Assembly (NCBI RefSeq): GCF_026162425.1
Contig: NZ_JAOBQJ010000003.1
Span: 124,001 to 188,000 of the forward strand
DNA: 64,000 bases
Source of the DNA: Flexivirga meconopsidis
Lineage (GTDB): Bacteria > Actinomycetota > Actinomycetes > Actinomycetales > Dermatophilaceae
Direction: 5' to 3'
The position numbers and the translations under genes are program-made. A model generated the notes under the pieces. The model was not told the origin of the DNA. It was given only the letters and a program-made list of their open reading frames with translations, and did no database searches. Position 1 is the stretch's first letter. Each line of letters begins with the position of its first letter. Positions 48,449 to 58,495 of the stretch are shown in pieces.

Positions 48449-49701
48449 CACGTGGCCTCGCGGACGACGCGGAGCCGGCTGAAAAGCATTGCACCGACGG
48501 TTAACCCGGCTGCTGCGACTACGAGTGCTGTGCGACCGCCGGTGGTCGCCGCCAGAACTGCTGCGGCCAGGCCGCCGAGCGGTATGACGATGAACGCGAC
48601 GCACCGATAGGTCGCGCTGACCCGGCCGAGCAGTTGAGTTGGAACCCTGGATTGCCGCAGGCTCATCGAGTGAATGTTGAACAACACCATTCCAAGTCCG
48701 TTGCCGATGTATGCGATTGCCATCAGGAGCAACGCCATCGGGGCTGGACCGGATGCGATCGGCAGCAGGATCAAGACGACCGAGCCGAGGACCATTCCCA
48801 TTCCCATGGCGCGCCCGGCGCCCCACCGCTGACCGATCTTGGGGGCGAGGACCGATCCGACCAACGCGCCCAGACTGCCTCCGGCAATCAACGGCCCGAG
48901 CACCGCCGTGGGCAGCCCGAGGCCAGTGACCACATGCCACGGCATGAGCACCAAGACGATGTCCCAGAAGAAGTTGAAGCATGCCGACTGCAGCATCACG
49001 CTTCGCAGTAGGCGGTCGGACCAGGTGATCTGCAGGCCTTCGCGCAAGTCCGCGAGCACCGAGCGACCGGTGTCGGTCGGCGCGGGCTCGGGTGTACGGA
49101 TCCTGGTCAGGGCGGTCACCGAGATGAAGTAACCGACCGAATTCACCGCAATCGCAACGGGTGCGGTGAGCAGCTGCACGATGAGGCCGCCTGCTCCGAG
49201 GCCGGCGGCCTGGGAGACCGACGCGCTCGACTGGAGTTTGCTGTTCGCATCGATCAGCTGCTCCGGCTTGACGACGGCTGGAAGGTAGGACTGATAGGCG
49301 ACGTCGAACTGCGCGGTGAACGCTCCGGTGACGAACGCAACCAGATAGAGCAGGCCCATCGTCAGCTGGCCGGTGAGAAAGGCGATTGGCACGAGCGCCA
49401 GCGTGATCGTCCGGCCGATGTTGCCGATGATCAGCAGCGGTCGCCTGCGCACCCGGTCGGCAAGCACGCCGGCGATCAGCGTGACAACCGCGATCGGTAG
49501 GAACTGCACGGCGTTCAGCAGTCCGAGCTGGCCGGGACCAGCGTGCAGCATCGTGATTGCGGTCAACGGCAGTGCCAGAAGGGTTATCTGCTCACCGAAC
49601 AGCGCGACGGTCTGGCCGAACCACAGCCGAAGGAAGTCCTGGTGCCGCCATAACGTTGGCTGGGCCGGGGCCGCCTGCGGTGGCGACAGCAGCGTGCTCA
49701 T
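48448..49701 (-). CDS. MFS exporter (drug/siderophore efflux type)
   Basis: 417 residues with about twelve membrane segments. The loop after segment 2 reads GVLADRVRRRPLLI, the MFS signature, and the first segment begins LWFGQTVALFGEQIT, as in EntS/MefA-like efflux proteins. Placed between trpF and an ATP-grasp ligase in one coupled operon, it is the obvious export and self-resistance route for the cluster product. ATG 49701 overlaps the ligase stop by ATGA. Substrate unknown. Confidence 0.9.
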   Translation of the reverse strand: MSTLLSPPQAAPAQPTLWRHQDFLRLWFGQTVALFGEQITLLALPLTAITMLHAGPGQLGLLNAVQFLPIAVVTLIAGVLADRVRRRPLLIIGNIGRTITLALVPIAFLTGQLTMGLLYLVAFVTGAFTAQFDVAYQSYLPAVVKPEQLIDANSKLQSSASVSQAAGLGAGGLIVQLLTAPVAIAVNSVGYFISVTALTRIRTPEPAPTDTGRSVLADLREGLQITWSDRLLRSVMLQSACFNFFWDIVLVLMPWHVVTGLGLPTAVLGPLIAGGSLGALVGSVLAPKIGQRWGAGRAMGMGMVLGSVVLILLPIASGPAPMALLLMAIAYIGNGLGMVLFNIHSMSLRQSRVPTQLLGRVSATYRCVAFIVIPLGGLAAAVLAATTGGRTALVVAAAGLTVGAMLFSRLRVVREAT

Positions 49702-50918
49702 GCCGCACCGGCGGATGACCAGTCGATGCGGTAGTCCTCGCGCGTCCGAGCGATCGCCGCCTCCACCTCCGCGGCAGTCGGCAGCGCGAACCGGTACACC
49801 CCCGCAGTGTGTATGGCGCCGCCGTTTCCAGCGAGAACCGTTCCGGGAGTAGGCAACTCCTCGGCATACAGCCCGTCGATGGTGCCGCGCAACGAACTCA
49901 CCGAGTGCACTGTGCAGGGCCGCATCGGTGGCTGCGGCATCATCAGGTAGCCGGCCACCTGATTACTGGTGGGGGGTGCCGGCAACGCGGCGCGGTCACC
50001 GACCGCGCAGAGCAGGGAGGCGCGCACCAGGTCGACTCCATACACCTCATCCCAGACGAAGCGGACCTGGCCACCGCCCGCCCGGGCGCCGACCTCGAGA
50101 AAGACCAGGTCTCCGGTGCCGTGTTCGACGAAGAGCTCGAGGTGGAAGACGTCGTCCACAAGACGCAGCGCCTGCGTGACGCGAACGGTGAAGTCGGTGA
50201 TGCGGCGCTCCAGGTCGGCGTCGTCGTTGGCTACCGAGGCGAACGGCAGTCCGCCTGCGAAGTCGAGGCAGGACGCGAGGCAGTGCCAGCTGCGGGAGAG
50301 TCGCAGCTCACCGTCCGCAACCACGCCATCGACCTGGTAGAACTCGCCTTGAATGAACTCCTCACACTCGAAACCATCGAGTGGAGAGTCGGATTCGAGC
50401 AACCCGTGCGCTGCTGCCGCGTCGGTGAGGACGTGTACTTCCTGGCTGTCGGCGCCGAGTCGTGGTTTGACCACGACCGGGTAGTCGAGTTCATCGGCCA
50501 TCGCTGCGAAGTGATCGCGCCCGTCGACCGGCCGATGCCAGGGCACCCTCAGTCCAGCGGCTGCCACGGCGTGCTTCATCGCGACCTTATCTCGCACGAG
50601 CGCGACGTCGCGCTCCCCGCGACCCGGCACGCCGAGCCGGTCACGCAGGATCCCGGCGTGGATGAGGTCGAACTCCGAGAGCGCGACGATGTGCGTGAAA
50701 CCGCCGTGCAGTGTCGCGAGTTCCGTTGCGTGGCGAGTGAGTTCGTCGATGTCGTCGATGTCATCGACGACGCGGATCTCCTCGGCACGGTCGGAAAGCC
50801 GGTGCGCGCCCGCCTGCGTGGTCAGGTAACTGACCGCCGTGCGCTCGTGATCGAGGTGCCGGTGATACTCGGCGAACCGGTTGGTCCAGCGGTTGAGGAT
50901 GAGCACGTGTCGAGACAT
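49698..50918 (-). CDS. ATP-grasp ligase 1
   Basis: 406 residues. ATP-grasp fold of the carboxylate-amine ligase group: a pre-ATP domain (about 1-100), lid and ATP-binding lysines in YPVVVKPRLGADSQEV (near 150-165), ECEEFIQGEFYQVDGVV (near 185-200) and the Mg2+-binding Glu/Asn-type strand HLELFVEHGTGDLVFLEVGA (near 265-285). It joins a carboxylate, through an acyl phosphate, to an amine. Start ATG 50916-50918, seven bases after ligase 2. Two such ligases in tandem suggest two amide bonds in the product. Substrate cannot be assigned. Confidence 0.87.
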   Translation of the reverse strand: MSRHVLILNRWTNRFAEYHRHLDHERTAVSYLTTQAGAHRLSDRAEEIRVVDDIDDIDELTRHATELATLHGGFTHIVALSEFDLIHAGILRDRLGVPGRGERDVALVRDKVAMKHAVAAAGLRVPWHRPVDGRDHFAAMADELDYPVVVKPRLGADSQEVHVLTDAAAAHGLLESDSPLDGFECEEFIQGEFYQVDGVVADGELRLSRSWHCLASCLDFAGGLPFASVANDDADLERRITDFTVRVTQALRLVDDVFHLELFVEHGTGDLVFLEVGARAGGGQVRFVWDEVYGVDLVRASLLCAVGDRAALPAPPTSNQVAGYLMMPQPPMRPCTVHSVSSLRGTIDGLYAEELPTPGTVLAGNGGAIHTAGVYRFALPTAAEVEAAIARTREDYRIDWSSAGAA

Positions 50919-50925
50919 AGCGGGC

Positions 50926-52197
50926 TCAGCCGGCAGCGGCCAGATCGGCGGCGGTCGCGTACTCGCTGATCGCATGATCGAGCGCGGCCAGCACGGGTTC
51001 GCGCTGCGCCGATGCCGCCATCGCATATGCCAGGCGTCGGGCGGAGCACGCGACTTGTCCGACGCCGGTATGCCTCAGCCGACCTTGCTCGAAAACGTCC
51101 GCAGCCGAGCCGATCTGGGCTGCCAACGGCGCTGATGTTTCAGATCCGTCCAGGTCCAGATAGCGGATGCCGACGTGCTGGTCCGGTCGGGCAACGTCCA
51201 GGCGCACCTCCTCACCGAGGTATGACGCGACGGTCGCGGCGTACAGGTCCGCGCCCGCGGCACGCAGCCACAGGTCCGGGATACGATCGCCCGGGAGTCG
51301 CGCCGCGACCTCCATCAGCATCGGCCCGCGAACGCCCATCCGAACTTCCAGGTGGAACGGTCCGAGTCGAAGACCCAATGCATGCACCACTTTTCGGGCA
51401 TATTCGCGCAGTTCCTGCTGGCAGCGATCGTCGATACCAGCAGGCACCAGATGCCCGATCTCGACGAAGGTAGGCTCCGAGCCGAGCCGCTTCTCGGTGA
51501 CCCCGACCACGTGCACAGTTCCGTCGGCTACGACGCCTTCGACGCTGAACTCCGGGCCCTCGACGTACTCCTCGACCAGGATCGGATGGTCCTCGTCAAC
51601 CTCAACCAGACGCGCGATCTGCGCCATCGCGGCTCGCGCGTCGCTGACGGTCTCGACCTTGCGCACCCCGAGGCTGCCGGATTGGTCGACTGGCTTCACC
51701 ACGCTCGGTGTGCCGGTCACGCGCAGCGCCGCGCGCACTGCGGCTGATCCTGTCACCGCCACGTAGCGCGGCTGGTCGATTCCGGCATTGCGCACCGCGT
51801 CACGCATCAGGTGCTTGTGCCGAAGTCGTTGGGCGACAACGGGCCCCGGCGTCCGCAAGCCGAGCTCGACCGCGAGTCGGGCGGCCGGCTGGACCGCCTG
51901 CTCCTGGCCGGGGAACAGCGCCCCGATCGGGGTACGGCGGTGCAGCTCGCGCAGGGCGCGACCGGTCGCGGCGATGTCGGCAGTGTCGACCCGCACGATC
52001 TCCGTGATGTCTTCCACCACCTGGTCGGCCAGCAGGGCGTAGCCTTCGGCACCGACCACGACTACGACCGGATGCCCCAAGCGAGCCGCGTGCTTCAGCA
52101 GCCGCAGGCCACTCGAGCGTGGCTCCAGCACGACGAACCGGGGCCGCGGGTCCGCCGCCACCGTGCCTGCGATCGCGTTCACTAGTACGGCGCTCAT
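50926..52197 (-). CDS. ATP-grasp ligase 2
   Basis: 423 residues of the same fold: an N-terminal Rossmann-like domain (RFVVLEPRSSGLRLLKHAAR), a Lys-bearing strand GTPSVVKPVDQSGSLGV (near 162-178), ILVEEYVEGPEFSVEGVV (near 205-222) and the metal-binding strand GPFHLEVRMGVRGPMLMEVA with Asn-equivalent region AARLPGDRIP (near 275-310). Resembles L-amino acid ligases and carbamoyl-phosphate-synthase-like enzymes. It shares ATGA with the upstream Gfo/Idh gene. It differs enough from ligase 1 to be an old duplication or a separate recruit. Confidence 0.88.
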   Translation of the reverse strand: MSAVLVNAIAGTVAADPRPRFVVLEPRSSGLRLLKHAARLGHPVVVVVGAEGYALLADQVVEDITEIVRVDTADIAATGRALRELHRRTPIGALFPGQEQAVQPAARLAVELGLRTPGPVVAQRLRHKHLMRDAVRNAGIDQPRYVAVTGSAAVRAALRVTGTPSVVKPVDQSGSLGVRKVETVSDARAAMAQIARLVEVDEDHPILVEEYVEGPEFSVEGVVADGTVHVVGVTEKRLGSEPTFVEIGHLVPAGIDDRCQQELREYARKVVHALGLRLGPFHLEVRMGVRGPMLMEVAARLPGDRIPDLWLRAAGADLYAATVASYLGEEVRLDVARPDQHVGIRYLDLDGSETSAPLAAQIGSAADVFEQGRLRHTGVGQVACSARRLAYAMAASAQREPVLAALDHAISEYATAADLAAAG

Positions 52198-53210
52198 GAC
52201 AGCACCAGTTCGCGGTCGTAGGAGTCGAGCACGCTGTCCAGTGCCAGTGTCTCGGCCTCAGCGAGCAGCACGGTGGTCTGCTGGTGCAGTCGCAGGCCGC
52301 ACACCGGGCGCGGCCCGTTGCCGTCAAAGAACGAGTACGCCGCGTCGAGGAACTGGTCGATCGGCCGGTCCTCGATCAGCGCCCGGCCGGGTCGGTCGCT
52401 GACCCGCACCTGACCGCAGTGCGAGCCCTCACCCAGGGGGTAGTCGGCGATGATCTCACCCCGGTCCCCGGTCACCCGCAGCCGGCGGCGTCGTTCCGGC
52501 GCAGTCAGATCTGAGCGCAGCGTGCTGATGACCCCGTTGTCGTGCAGCAGGGTGAGGTCGGCACCGCCCATCATGCAGCCGGTGCCGCCGAGCTCCGGTG
52601 CCGGGCGGCTGGCGGCCTGTGCCACGGTGGCGTCGCCGCCGGCCAGGTGCAGGGCGAGCAGCACCTGGTGCGGCAACTCCACGCTGAAGGCGGAGCGGTG
52701 CCCGTCGGGGCGGGCGAAGCGGGGCTTGTTCTGCTCGAAGTCGAGCGATCGCACCGCGCCGATCGTGCCTGCGGCCAACAGCTCGATGACGCGCGTGGTG
52801 ACCCGGCTGTGCGGCCACACGCTCATCGGCACGATCTCGCAGTTGCGGCCGAGCGACCGCAGTAACCAGGCGTCCCGGGGCGTGCGCGCGACTGGCTTCT
52901 CGACGATGATCGAACGGGCGCCCAACTCGACCAGTTTGGTTACCGTCGGCACGTGGTCAGCCGGGGGAGTGGTGACGTGGAAGACGATGTCGCCGATCGG
53001 TGCGATCGTGCCGCAGTCGGCGAGGTCGGGCAGCAGCGGCACGTCGTCCGGGCTGGCATCGTATGCCGGGTCGACGGCATACAGGTCTACCGGTCGGCCC
53101 AGCTGCTCGAGTGCGTTGCGGTGGAGGTTTCGACCCGCGTGGCCGTACCCGACGATCACGACGGGACGTGGTGCAGGTTCCTGGACGAGATTCAGGTGCT
53201 GTGTCGTCAT
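52194..53210 (-). CDS. Gfo/Idh/MocA-family oxidoreductase
   Basis: 338 residues. A Rossmann strand VVIVGYGHAGRNLHRNAL (near 17-34) and the family EKP motif in IIVEKPVARTPRDA (near 99-112) are present. The C-terminal sheet domain is shorter than in the 34362 protein and carries no extra domain. Its Rossmann glycines (GYGHAG) are good, so it should bind NAD(P). First gene of the leftward operon reaching trpF. May reduce an imine or oxidise a hydroxyl in the ligase substrates. Start ATG 53208-53210 has a GAAGG stretch upstream. Confidence 0.83.
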   Translation of the reverse strand: MTTQHLNLVQEPAPRPVVIVGYGHAGRNLHRNALEQLGRPVDLYAVDPAYDASPDDVPLLPDLADCGTIAPIGDIVFHVTTPPADHVPTVTKLVELGARSIIVEKPVARTPRDAWLLRSLGRNCEIVPMSVWPHSRVTTRVIELLAAGTIGAVRSLDFEQNKPRFARPDGHRSAFSVELPHQVLLALHLAGGDATVAQAASRPAPELGGTGCMMGGADLTLLHDNGVISTLRSDLTAPERRRRLRVTGDRGEIIADYPLGEGSHCGQVRVSDRPGRALIEDRPIDQFLDAAYSFFDGNGPRPVCGLRLHQQTTVLLAEAETLALDSVLDSYDRELVLS

Positions 53211-53367
53211 GTTCCGGCCTTCGTGGAGTGGTTCGACTTGTTCGGATGACGACAGCTTGATTCGTCCTTCCGGCCGCGAGCCATACCAACCGGGCCGTTC
53301 GGCAGCGGACCATTCTCCGCCCCGGATTGATTACCTCACGCGCACTCGCGCGCCGGATGACTCCCGG

Positions 53368-54513
53368 TCACAACCACTTTCGTCTGCGGAAGACCAGGAA
53401 GAGCACGCCACAGACCACGAGCATCAGGCAGAGCGCGATGGGATAGCCGACCGGCCAGGACAGCTCCGGCATACGCTCGAAGTTCATCCCGTAGATGCCG
53501 CTGATCAGTGACGGTGCGAAGAGGATCGCCGCCCAGGCGGAGATCTTCTTGACCTCGTCGTTCTGCTCCATGCCGGCTTCGGCAAGGCGGCGCATCTCCT
53601 CGTTCTGGGTCTGCGCGACGAGGGTGGCGTTGAGGGTGAGGATGTCGGCCAGGTTGCTGCGGAAGCCGTCGACCCGCTCCACCACGCTGGTGGCGTGGTC
53701 GGCGACGTCGCGCAGGTTGCGCTGCAACTCCTCGTCGGTGCCGTACTTGTCGAAGCCGCGCTCCAGGCCGCGCACGATCTGCAACAACGGCTTGGTGGCG
53801 CGCTGCAACTCGGCGACCTCACGCGAAAGCTCGTAGATGCGCCGGGACACCGCCGGGTCGGACTCGAAGACCTGGTTCTCGATCTCGTCGATGTCGTTCT
53901 CCAGGCCCGCGATCACCGGTGCGTAGCCGTCGACGACGAAGTCGATCATGGCGTAGAGCACGGCCTCGGGGCCGAGTGCGAGCAAGTCCGGGTCGGCCTC
54001 CATCCGGTGCCGCACCGCCGCCAGGTTCGGGCGGTCGGTATGACGAACCGTCAGCACGAAATCGCGGCCGATGAAGATGTGCAGCTCGCCGATCTGGACG
54101 GTCTCCGACTCGTCCAGGTAGATGGCGGGGCGCAGCACCACGAAGAGCGTGTCGTCGTAGCGCTCCAGCTTGGGTCGCTGGTGGGCGACGATCGCGTCCT
54201 CGACCGACAGCGGGTGCAAGTCGAAGACCTTGGCCATGTCGGTGATCTGCGCCTCGGTCGGGTGCACCAGGCCGATCCAGGCCATCGCCTTGTCGGGGTC
54301 GTGCAGCCGGTGCATCGCCTCGCGCAGCGAGTGCGGCGCCTCCAGGCGCCGGCCGTGCAGGTAGACCGCCTTCTCGACGACCGACTCCTCGACCGGCACC
54401 TCGTCGTCACGACGCGGCTGGAGCGCGCGTTCGGGTGCGTCTTCTTCCGCCGGCCGGTTGCGCGAGGGCAACACGGACGTGGGCAGGAACGCACGGTTTC
54501 TCCAGCTGGGCAC
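53368..54513 (-). CDS. corA: CorA-family Mg2+/Co2+ transporter
   Basis: 381 residues. The family signature YGMNF lies before two C-terminal membrane segments (near 330-375); the N-terminal two thirds form the soluble funnel with long helices. The GTG start at 54511-54513 is used; the first 45 residues are variable and rich in charged residues. It is a single-gene unit and marks return to housekeeping content after the biosynthetic locus. Confidence 0.94.
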   Translation of the reverse strand: MPSWRNRAFLPTSVLPSRNRPAEEDAPERALQPRRDDEVPVEESVVEKAVYLHGRRLEAPHSLREAMHRLHDPDKAMAWIGLVHPTEAQITDMAKVFDLHPLSVEDAIVAHQRPKLERYDDTLFVVLRPAIYLDESETVQIGELHIFIGRDFVLTVRHTDRPNLAAVRHRMEADPDLLALGPEAVLYAMIDFVVDGYAPVIAGLENDIDEIENQVFESDPAVSRRIYELSREVAELQRATKPLLQIVRGLERGFDKYGTDEELQRNLRDVADHATSVVERVDGFRSNLADILTLNATLVAQTQNEEMRRLAEAGMEQNDEVKKISAWAAILFAPSLISGIYGMNFERMPELSWPVGYPIALCLMLVVCGVLFLVFRRRKWL

Positions 54514-54530
54514 GATTGCCAGGGTAGTGC

Positions 54531-54630
54531 TTCGCCGAGAGGCTCACTTACCGTCCAGAGGCTCACGTATTTGCGGTGTTCGGACCGCGAATACGTGAGC
54601 CTGTCGCTGATAAGTGAGCCTCTCGGCGAG
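54531..54630. repeat. Nested double inverted repeat between corA and fumC
   Basis: Outer arms of 18 bases (54533-54550 and 54611-54628) are perfect. Inner arms of 18 bases (54559-54576 and 54585-54602) have one mismatch, with an 8-base centre. Outer and inner arms also share the core AGGCTCAC, so four related copies alternate in orientation. The element lies just past the fumC stop (54642) and just ahead of corA (54513). It may act as the fumC terminator or as a REP-like element. Confidence 0.75.
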
Positions 54631-54641
54631 GGGGCGGACGG

Positions 54642-56063
54642 TTACTCCTGCGGGCGGGTCATCGCAAGCACATCGAGCACCCGGTCCAGGTCCGCCTCGC
54701 TGATCGAGCCGTCCTTGACGTGGCCGCGTTCGATGACGACCTGCCGGATCGTCTTGCCCTCCTTCAGCGACTGTTTGGCGATTGCGGCTGCCTCGTCATA
54801 CCCGACGTAGTGGTTGAGCGGGGTCACGATCGAGGGCGACGACTCGGCGTACTCCCGGTCGCGCTCGACGTTGGCGGTGATGCCGCTGGCGCAGCGGTCG
54901 GCGAACAGCACCGACACGTTGGCGAGCAGGCCGATGGACTGCAGCAGGTTGTCGGCGATGACCGGCAGCATCACGTTGAGCTCGAAGTTGCCGGACGCGC
55001 CGCTCCACGCGACGGCCGCGTCATTGCCGACAACCTGCGCGCTCACCTGGCAAACCGCCTCCGCCAGCACGGGATTGACCTTGCCGGGCATGATCGAACT
55101 GCCGGGCTGGAGGTCGGGCAGGAAGATCTCGGTGAGGCCGGTGCGCGGCCCCGAGCCCATCCAGCGGATGTCGTTGGCGATCTTGGTCAGGCCGACCGCG
55201 ATGGTGCGCAGCATGCCGGAGAGCTCGACGAGAGCGTCACGCGCGCCCTGCGCCTCGAAGTGGTTTGCCGCCTCGGTGAGCGGCAGGTCGAGGTCCTTCG
55301 CCAGGTGCGAAATAACCTCTGCAGCAAGGCCTTTCGGCGCGTTGATGCCGGTGCCGACGGCGGTGCCACCGAGGGGGAGAGCGCCCACACGGGGGAGCGA
55401 GTCCTGCAGGCGCGCGACGCCGAGGCGGATCTGTGTGGCATATCCGCCGAACTCCTGGCCGAGAGTGACCGGGGTGGCGTCCATCAGGTGGGTGCGACCC
55501 GACTTCACCACCTCCGCGAACTCGGTCTCTTTGGCCTCGAGCGCCTCAGCGAGGTGCTCGAGCGCCGGGATCAGGGTGCGTACGACGGCGCGCGCGGCGG
55601 CGATGTGGATCGCCGCCGGGAACTGGTCGTTGGAGGAGAAGGGGTCATTGACGTCGTCGTTGGGGTGCACCGGCGCACCGAGCGACTCCTGCGCGAGCGA
55701 GGCGATGACCTCGTTGGCGTTCATGTTGGACGACGTGCCCGACCCGGTCTGGAACACGTCGATCGGAAACTGCTCGTTCCACTCGCCGCGGGTGACGGCC
55801 GCCGCGGCGTCGGCGATCGCCCGCGCCTTGTCGGTGTCGAGCATCCCGCGCTCGGCACGCGCCGCCGCCGAGGCGCCCTTGATCGCGGCGAGTGCCGCGA
55901 TGAGCTCGGGGTCGATGGGGCGCCCGGAGATCGGGAAGTTCTCGACCGCGCGCTGGGTCTGCGCACGCCACTTCGCCTGCGCGGGCACGCGCACCTCGCC
56001 CATCGAGTCGTGCTCGATGCGGGTCATCAGGGTGTTCGGGGTCTGCTCGGTTTGCTCGGTCAC
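54642..56063 (-). CDS. fumC: Class II fumarate hydratase
   Basis: 473 residues. Interconverts fumarate and malate in the TCA cycle. The superfamily signature [11 protein letters not shown] lies near 328-338; [14 protein letters not shown] near 107 and [12 protein letters not shown] near 195 are the other two conserved regions. The GTG start at 56061-56063 is used, with GAGGAG about a dozen bases upstream. It stands alone as a unit followed by the nested inverted repeat. Confidence 0.97.
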   Translation of the reverse strand: MTEQTEQTPNTLMTRIEHDSMGEVRVPAQAKWRAQTQRAVENFPISGRPIDPELIAALAAIKGASAAARAERGMLDTDKARAIADAAAAVTRGEWNEQFPIDVFQTGSGTSSNMNANEVIASLAQESLGAPVHPNDDVNDPFSSNDQFPAAIHIAAARAVVRTLIPALEHLAEALEAKETEFAEVVKSGRTHLMDATPVTLGQEFGGYATQIRLGVARLQDSLPRVGALPLGGTAVGTGINAPKGLAAEVISHLAKDLDLPLTEAANHFEAQGARDALVELSGMLRTIAVGLTKIANDIRWMGSGPRTGLTEIFLPDLQPGSSIMPGKVNPVLAEAVCQVSAQVVGNDAAVAWSGASGNFELNVMLPVIADNLLQSIGLLANVSVLFADRCASGITANVERDREYAESSPSIVTPLNHYVGYDEAAAIAKQSLKEGKTIRQVVIERGHVKDGSISEADLDRVLDVLAMTRPQE

Positions 56064-56119
56064 TGTGGGAGCGCTCCTCTGCTTGTCGAAGGCCTGCTCC
56101 CAGTCTGCGCCTGCCGGAT

Positions 56120-58495
56120 CTAGTGCAGTGACCCGGCCACGATCGGCGCGCGCCCGACCGGTTGCGTCGGCCGCGGCGTCAGCGGCTTGGGGGGCCGGGT
56201 CGGTTTCGACACCGGCTTGCCGGTGCGCAGCAGGAACTTCTTGCCGTAGTGCTTGACCTCGGTGTGCGCGTCCGGGCCGTCTTCGAGGTGATAGGTCGTG
56301 TGGTCGTGGGTTACCTCAACCCGGATCTTGCAGCCGTGCCAGCGCACCGTGAAGGCGAGGCGGGTGATGGTCTCCGGCAGCGTCGGCGCGAAGCTGAGCT
56401 CACCGTGGTAGTCCCGCAGTCCGCCGAAGCCACACACCAGCGCGAGCCAGGCGCCGGCGAGCGAGGCGACGTGCACGCCGTCCTTGGTGTTGTGCTCCAG
56501 ATCGCGCAGGTCCATCAGGGCCGCCTCGGTCAGGTAGTCGTGCGCCAGCTCGACCTGCCCGACGTCCGCGGCGACGACTGCCTGCGTGCATGCCGACAGC
56601 GACGAGTCGCGACAGTTGATCGCCTCGTAGTATTCGAACGCCCTGGCCTTCTGCTTGGGGGTGAATTCGTTGCCGCACCAGTGCATTGCGAGCACCAGGT
56701 CGGCCTGCTTGACGACCTGCTGCGGGTAGATGTCGACGTAGGGGTAGTGCAGCAACAGCGGGTAGGAATCGTTGGTGTAGGTCTCCTGGAAGTCCCACAC
56801 CCGGTGGTTGGTGAAATCGGCGTCCTGCATGTAGACGTCGCGCTCGGCGTCGAACGGCATCGCGATCGTCTCGCACGCGGCGCGCCAGTCGGCGACCTCC
56901 GCCTCGGTGACATTGAGCGCCTTGGCTTCCTCGGGCCAGCGCTCGGTGACGTCGGCCGCGTAACGCAGGTTCCGGGCTGCCATCAGGTTGGTGTAGATGT
57001 TGTCGTCGACGATCGCGCTGTACTCGTCGGGGCCGGTGACTCCGTCGATGTGGAAGCGCCCGTCGTCGCCGTGATAGCCGAGGTCGGCCCACAGCCGCGC
57101 GGTGCGCACGAGCAACGGCAGGGCGACCTCGTGGTCGAACTCGTCATCCCCGGTCCAGAAGACGTAACGCGCCGCAGCCACGGCGATATCGGCATTGATG
57201 TGGAATGCGGCCGTACCAGCCGGCCAATAAGCCGAGCACTCCTGTCCACGGATCGTGCGCCACGGGAAGGTTATTCCCTTGAGTTTCAACGTCTTTGCAC
57301 GCTCTTCGGCAAGGTCGGCGATGGACAGCCGCCACCAGAGCGCATCCCGCGCGGCGAGCGGGGCGGTCGCGGTCAGCACCGGCAGCACGAACATCTCGGT
57401 GTCCCAGAAGGAGTGCCCGTCGTAGCCGGGACCGGTCAGTCCCTTGGCAGGTATGGCGCGGCCTTCGGCCCGGGCACCGGCCTGCAGCACATGCCACAAC
57501 CCGAAGCGCACCGCCTGCTGCACGACCGGGTCGCCGTCGACCTCGACGTCGGCGCCGTCCCAGAACTCCTCGACATACGCCTGCTGTTCGGCGACGAGCC
57601 CGTCCCACCCGGTGTGCAGGACGGCCGACAGTGCGGCGTCGACCTGGTCGCGAAGCGCCGGCAGCGTGCGCTGCGAACTCCAGCCGTAGGCAACGAATTT
57701 CGTCACGCCGACGGTTTCACCGGGCTTCAGCTCGGTGCCGATCGTGGTGCGCGACCAGTCCGGCTCGACGTAGGTGTTGCTGTGCACGTCGTCCCCGTGC
57801 ACGATGTGGTCGCAGGCGGCGGCCAGACGCAACTCGCTGGCCCTCGTGCAGTGGATCAACGATGACCGATTGCCGCTGAACGAGTGCTCCTCCGGCACGA
57901 GCGGGTCCTTGAGTGCCGCCGCGACTCGCGGATCCTTCGAGGTGACCGGAATCTCTTCGTTGGCAACCATTTCGGACTGGATGACCACGCGCAGCGGCTG
58001 GTCGACGGCCTCCACCGTGTAGTTGATCGCGAGGATCGCACGCTGGGTGAAGGACACCAGTCGGGTCGAGCGAACGCGGACCTTCTTGCCGGCGGTGGTC
58101 TCCCAGATCAGATCCCGGTGCAGCAACCCGGTGCGCATGTCGAGGGTCCGCTCCTGGTGCCGGACCACGCCGTAGCGCAGGTCGAGCGGCTGGTCGTCGA
58201 CCAGCAGCCGGATGAGCTTGCCGTCGGTCACGTTGACGACCGTCTGCCCTTCCTCCGGGTAGCCATAGCCGGCCTCGGCGTAGGGCAGTGGGCGCTTCTC
58301 ATAGAACGAATTCAGATAGGTGCCAGGCAAACCCGACGGGTCGCCCTCGTCGTAGTTGCCGCGCACTCCGATGTGCCCATTCGACAGCGCGAAGACCGAC
58401 TCGGACTGCGCCAGGTTGCCGGGGTGCAGCCCGATCTCACGCACCCGCCACGGCTCGACCGTGAATTCGCTCTTGGTGTCGGGGCCGGTCGTCAT
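56120..58495 (-). CDS. GH65 disaccharide phosphorylase (trehalose/maltose/kojibiose type)
   Basis: 791 residues. GH65 enzymes split alpha-glucosyl disaccharides with phosphate to beta-glucose 1-phosphate. N-terminal beta-sandwich (about 10-300), helical linker, then the (alpha/alpha)6 barrel with [13 protein letters not shown] near 360 and the catalytic Glu in [15 protein letters not shown] near 486-500; the phosphate-binding and C-terminal barrel follow. The C-terminal 40 residues are proline- and lysine-rich. It overlaps the beta-phosphoglucomutase gene by ATGA, a classic pairing that turns beta-G1P into glucose 6-phosphate. Which disaccharide is used cannot be read with certainty. Confidence 0.93.
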   Translation of the reverse strand: MTTGPDTKSEFTVEPWRVREIGLHPGNLAQSESVFALSNGHIGVRGNYDEGDPSGLPGTYLNSFYEKRPLPYAEAGYGYPEEGQTVVNVTDGKLIRLLVDDQPLDLRYGVVRHQERTLDMRTGLLHRDLIWETTAGKKVRVRSTRLVSFTQRAILAINYTVEAVDQPLRVVIQSEMVANEEIPVTSKDPRVAAALKDPLVPEEHSFSGNRSSLIHCTRASELRLAAACDHIVHGDDVHSNTYVEPDWSRTTIGTELKPGETVGVTKFVAYGWSSQRTLPALRDQVDAALSAVLHTGWDGLVAEQQAYVEEFWDGADVEVDGDPVVQQAVRFGLWHVLQAGARAEGRAIPAKGLTGPGYDGHSFWDTEMFVLPVLTATAPLAARDALWWRLSIADLAEERAKTLKLKGITFPWRTIRGQECSAYWPAGTAAFHINADIAVAAARYVFWTGDDEFDHEVALPLLVRTARLWADLGYHGDDGRFHIDGVTGPDEYSAIVDDNIYTNLMAARNLRYAADVTERWPEEAKALNVTEAEVADWRAACETIAMPFDAERDVYMQDADFTNHRVWDFQETYTNDSYPLLLHYPYVDIYPQQVVKQADLVLAMHWCGNEFTPKQKARAFEYYEAINCRDSSLSACTQAVVAADVGQVELAHDYLTEAALMDLRDLEHNTKDGVHVASLAGAWLALVCGFGGLRDYHGELSFAPTLPETITRLAFTVRWHGCKIRVEVTHDHTTYHLEDGPDAHTEVKHYGKKFLLRTGKPVSKPTRPPKPLTPRPTQPVGRAPIVAGSLH

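Larger units (their letters stand above)
3710..53210. other. Putative specialised-metabolite gene cluster
   Basis: About 49.5 kb lying between housekeeping genes. It holds three SARP regulators, a MocR-type regulator, two carrier proteins, KAS II and KAS III, a phosphopantetheinyl transferase and a stand-alone adenylation domain. It also holds two sets of tryptophan-pathway enzymes, nucleotide-sugar and aminotransferase genes, two ATP-grasp ligases, a thioesterase and an MFS exporter. No glycosyltransferase, P450 or modular PKS/NRPS is visible. Borders are inferred from function only: the outermost genes (3710-5473 and 52194-53210) could lie just outside the true cluster. Confidence 0.75.

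Noticed and set aside
56162-57865. 567-residue frame opposite the GH65 phosphorylase
   Set aside because: Shadow; the minus-strand protein has full GH65 motifs.
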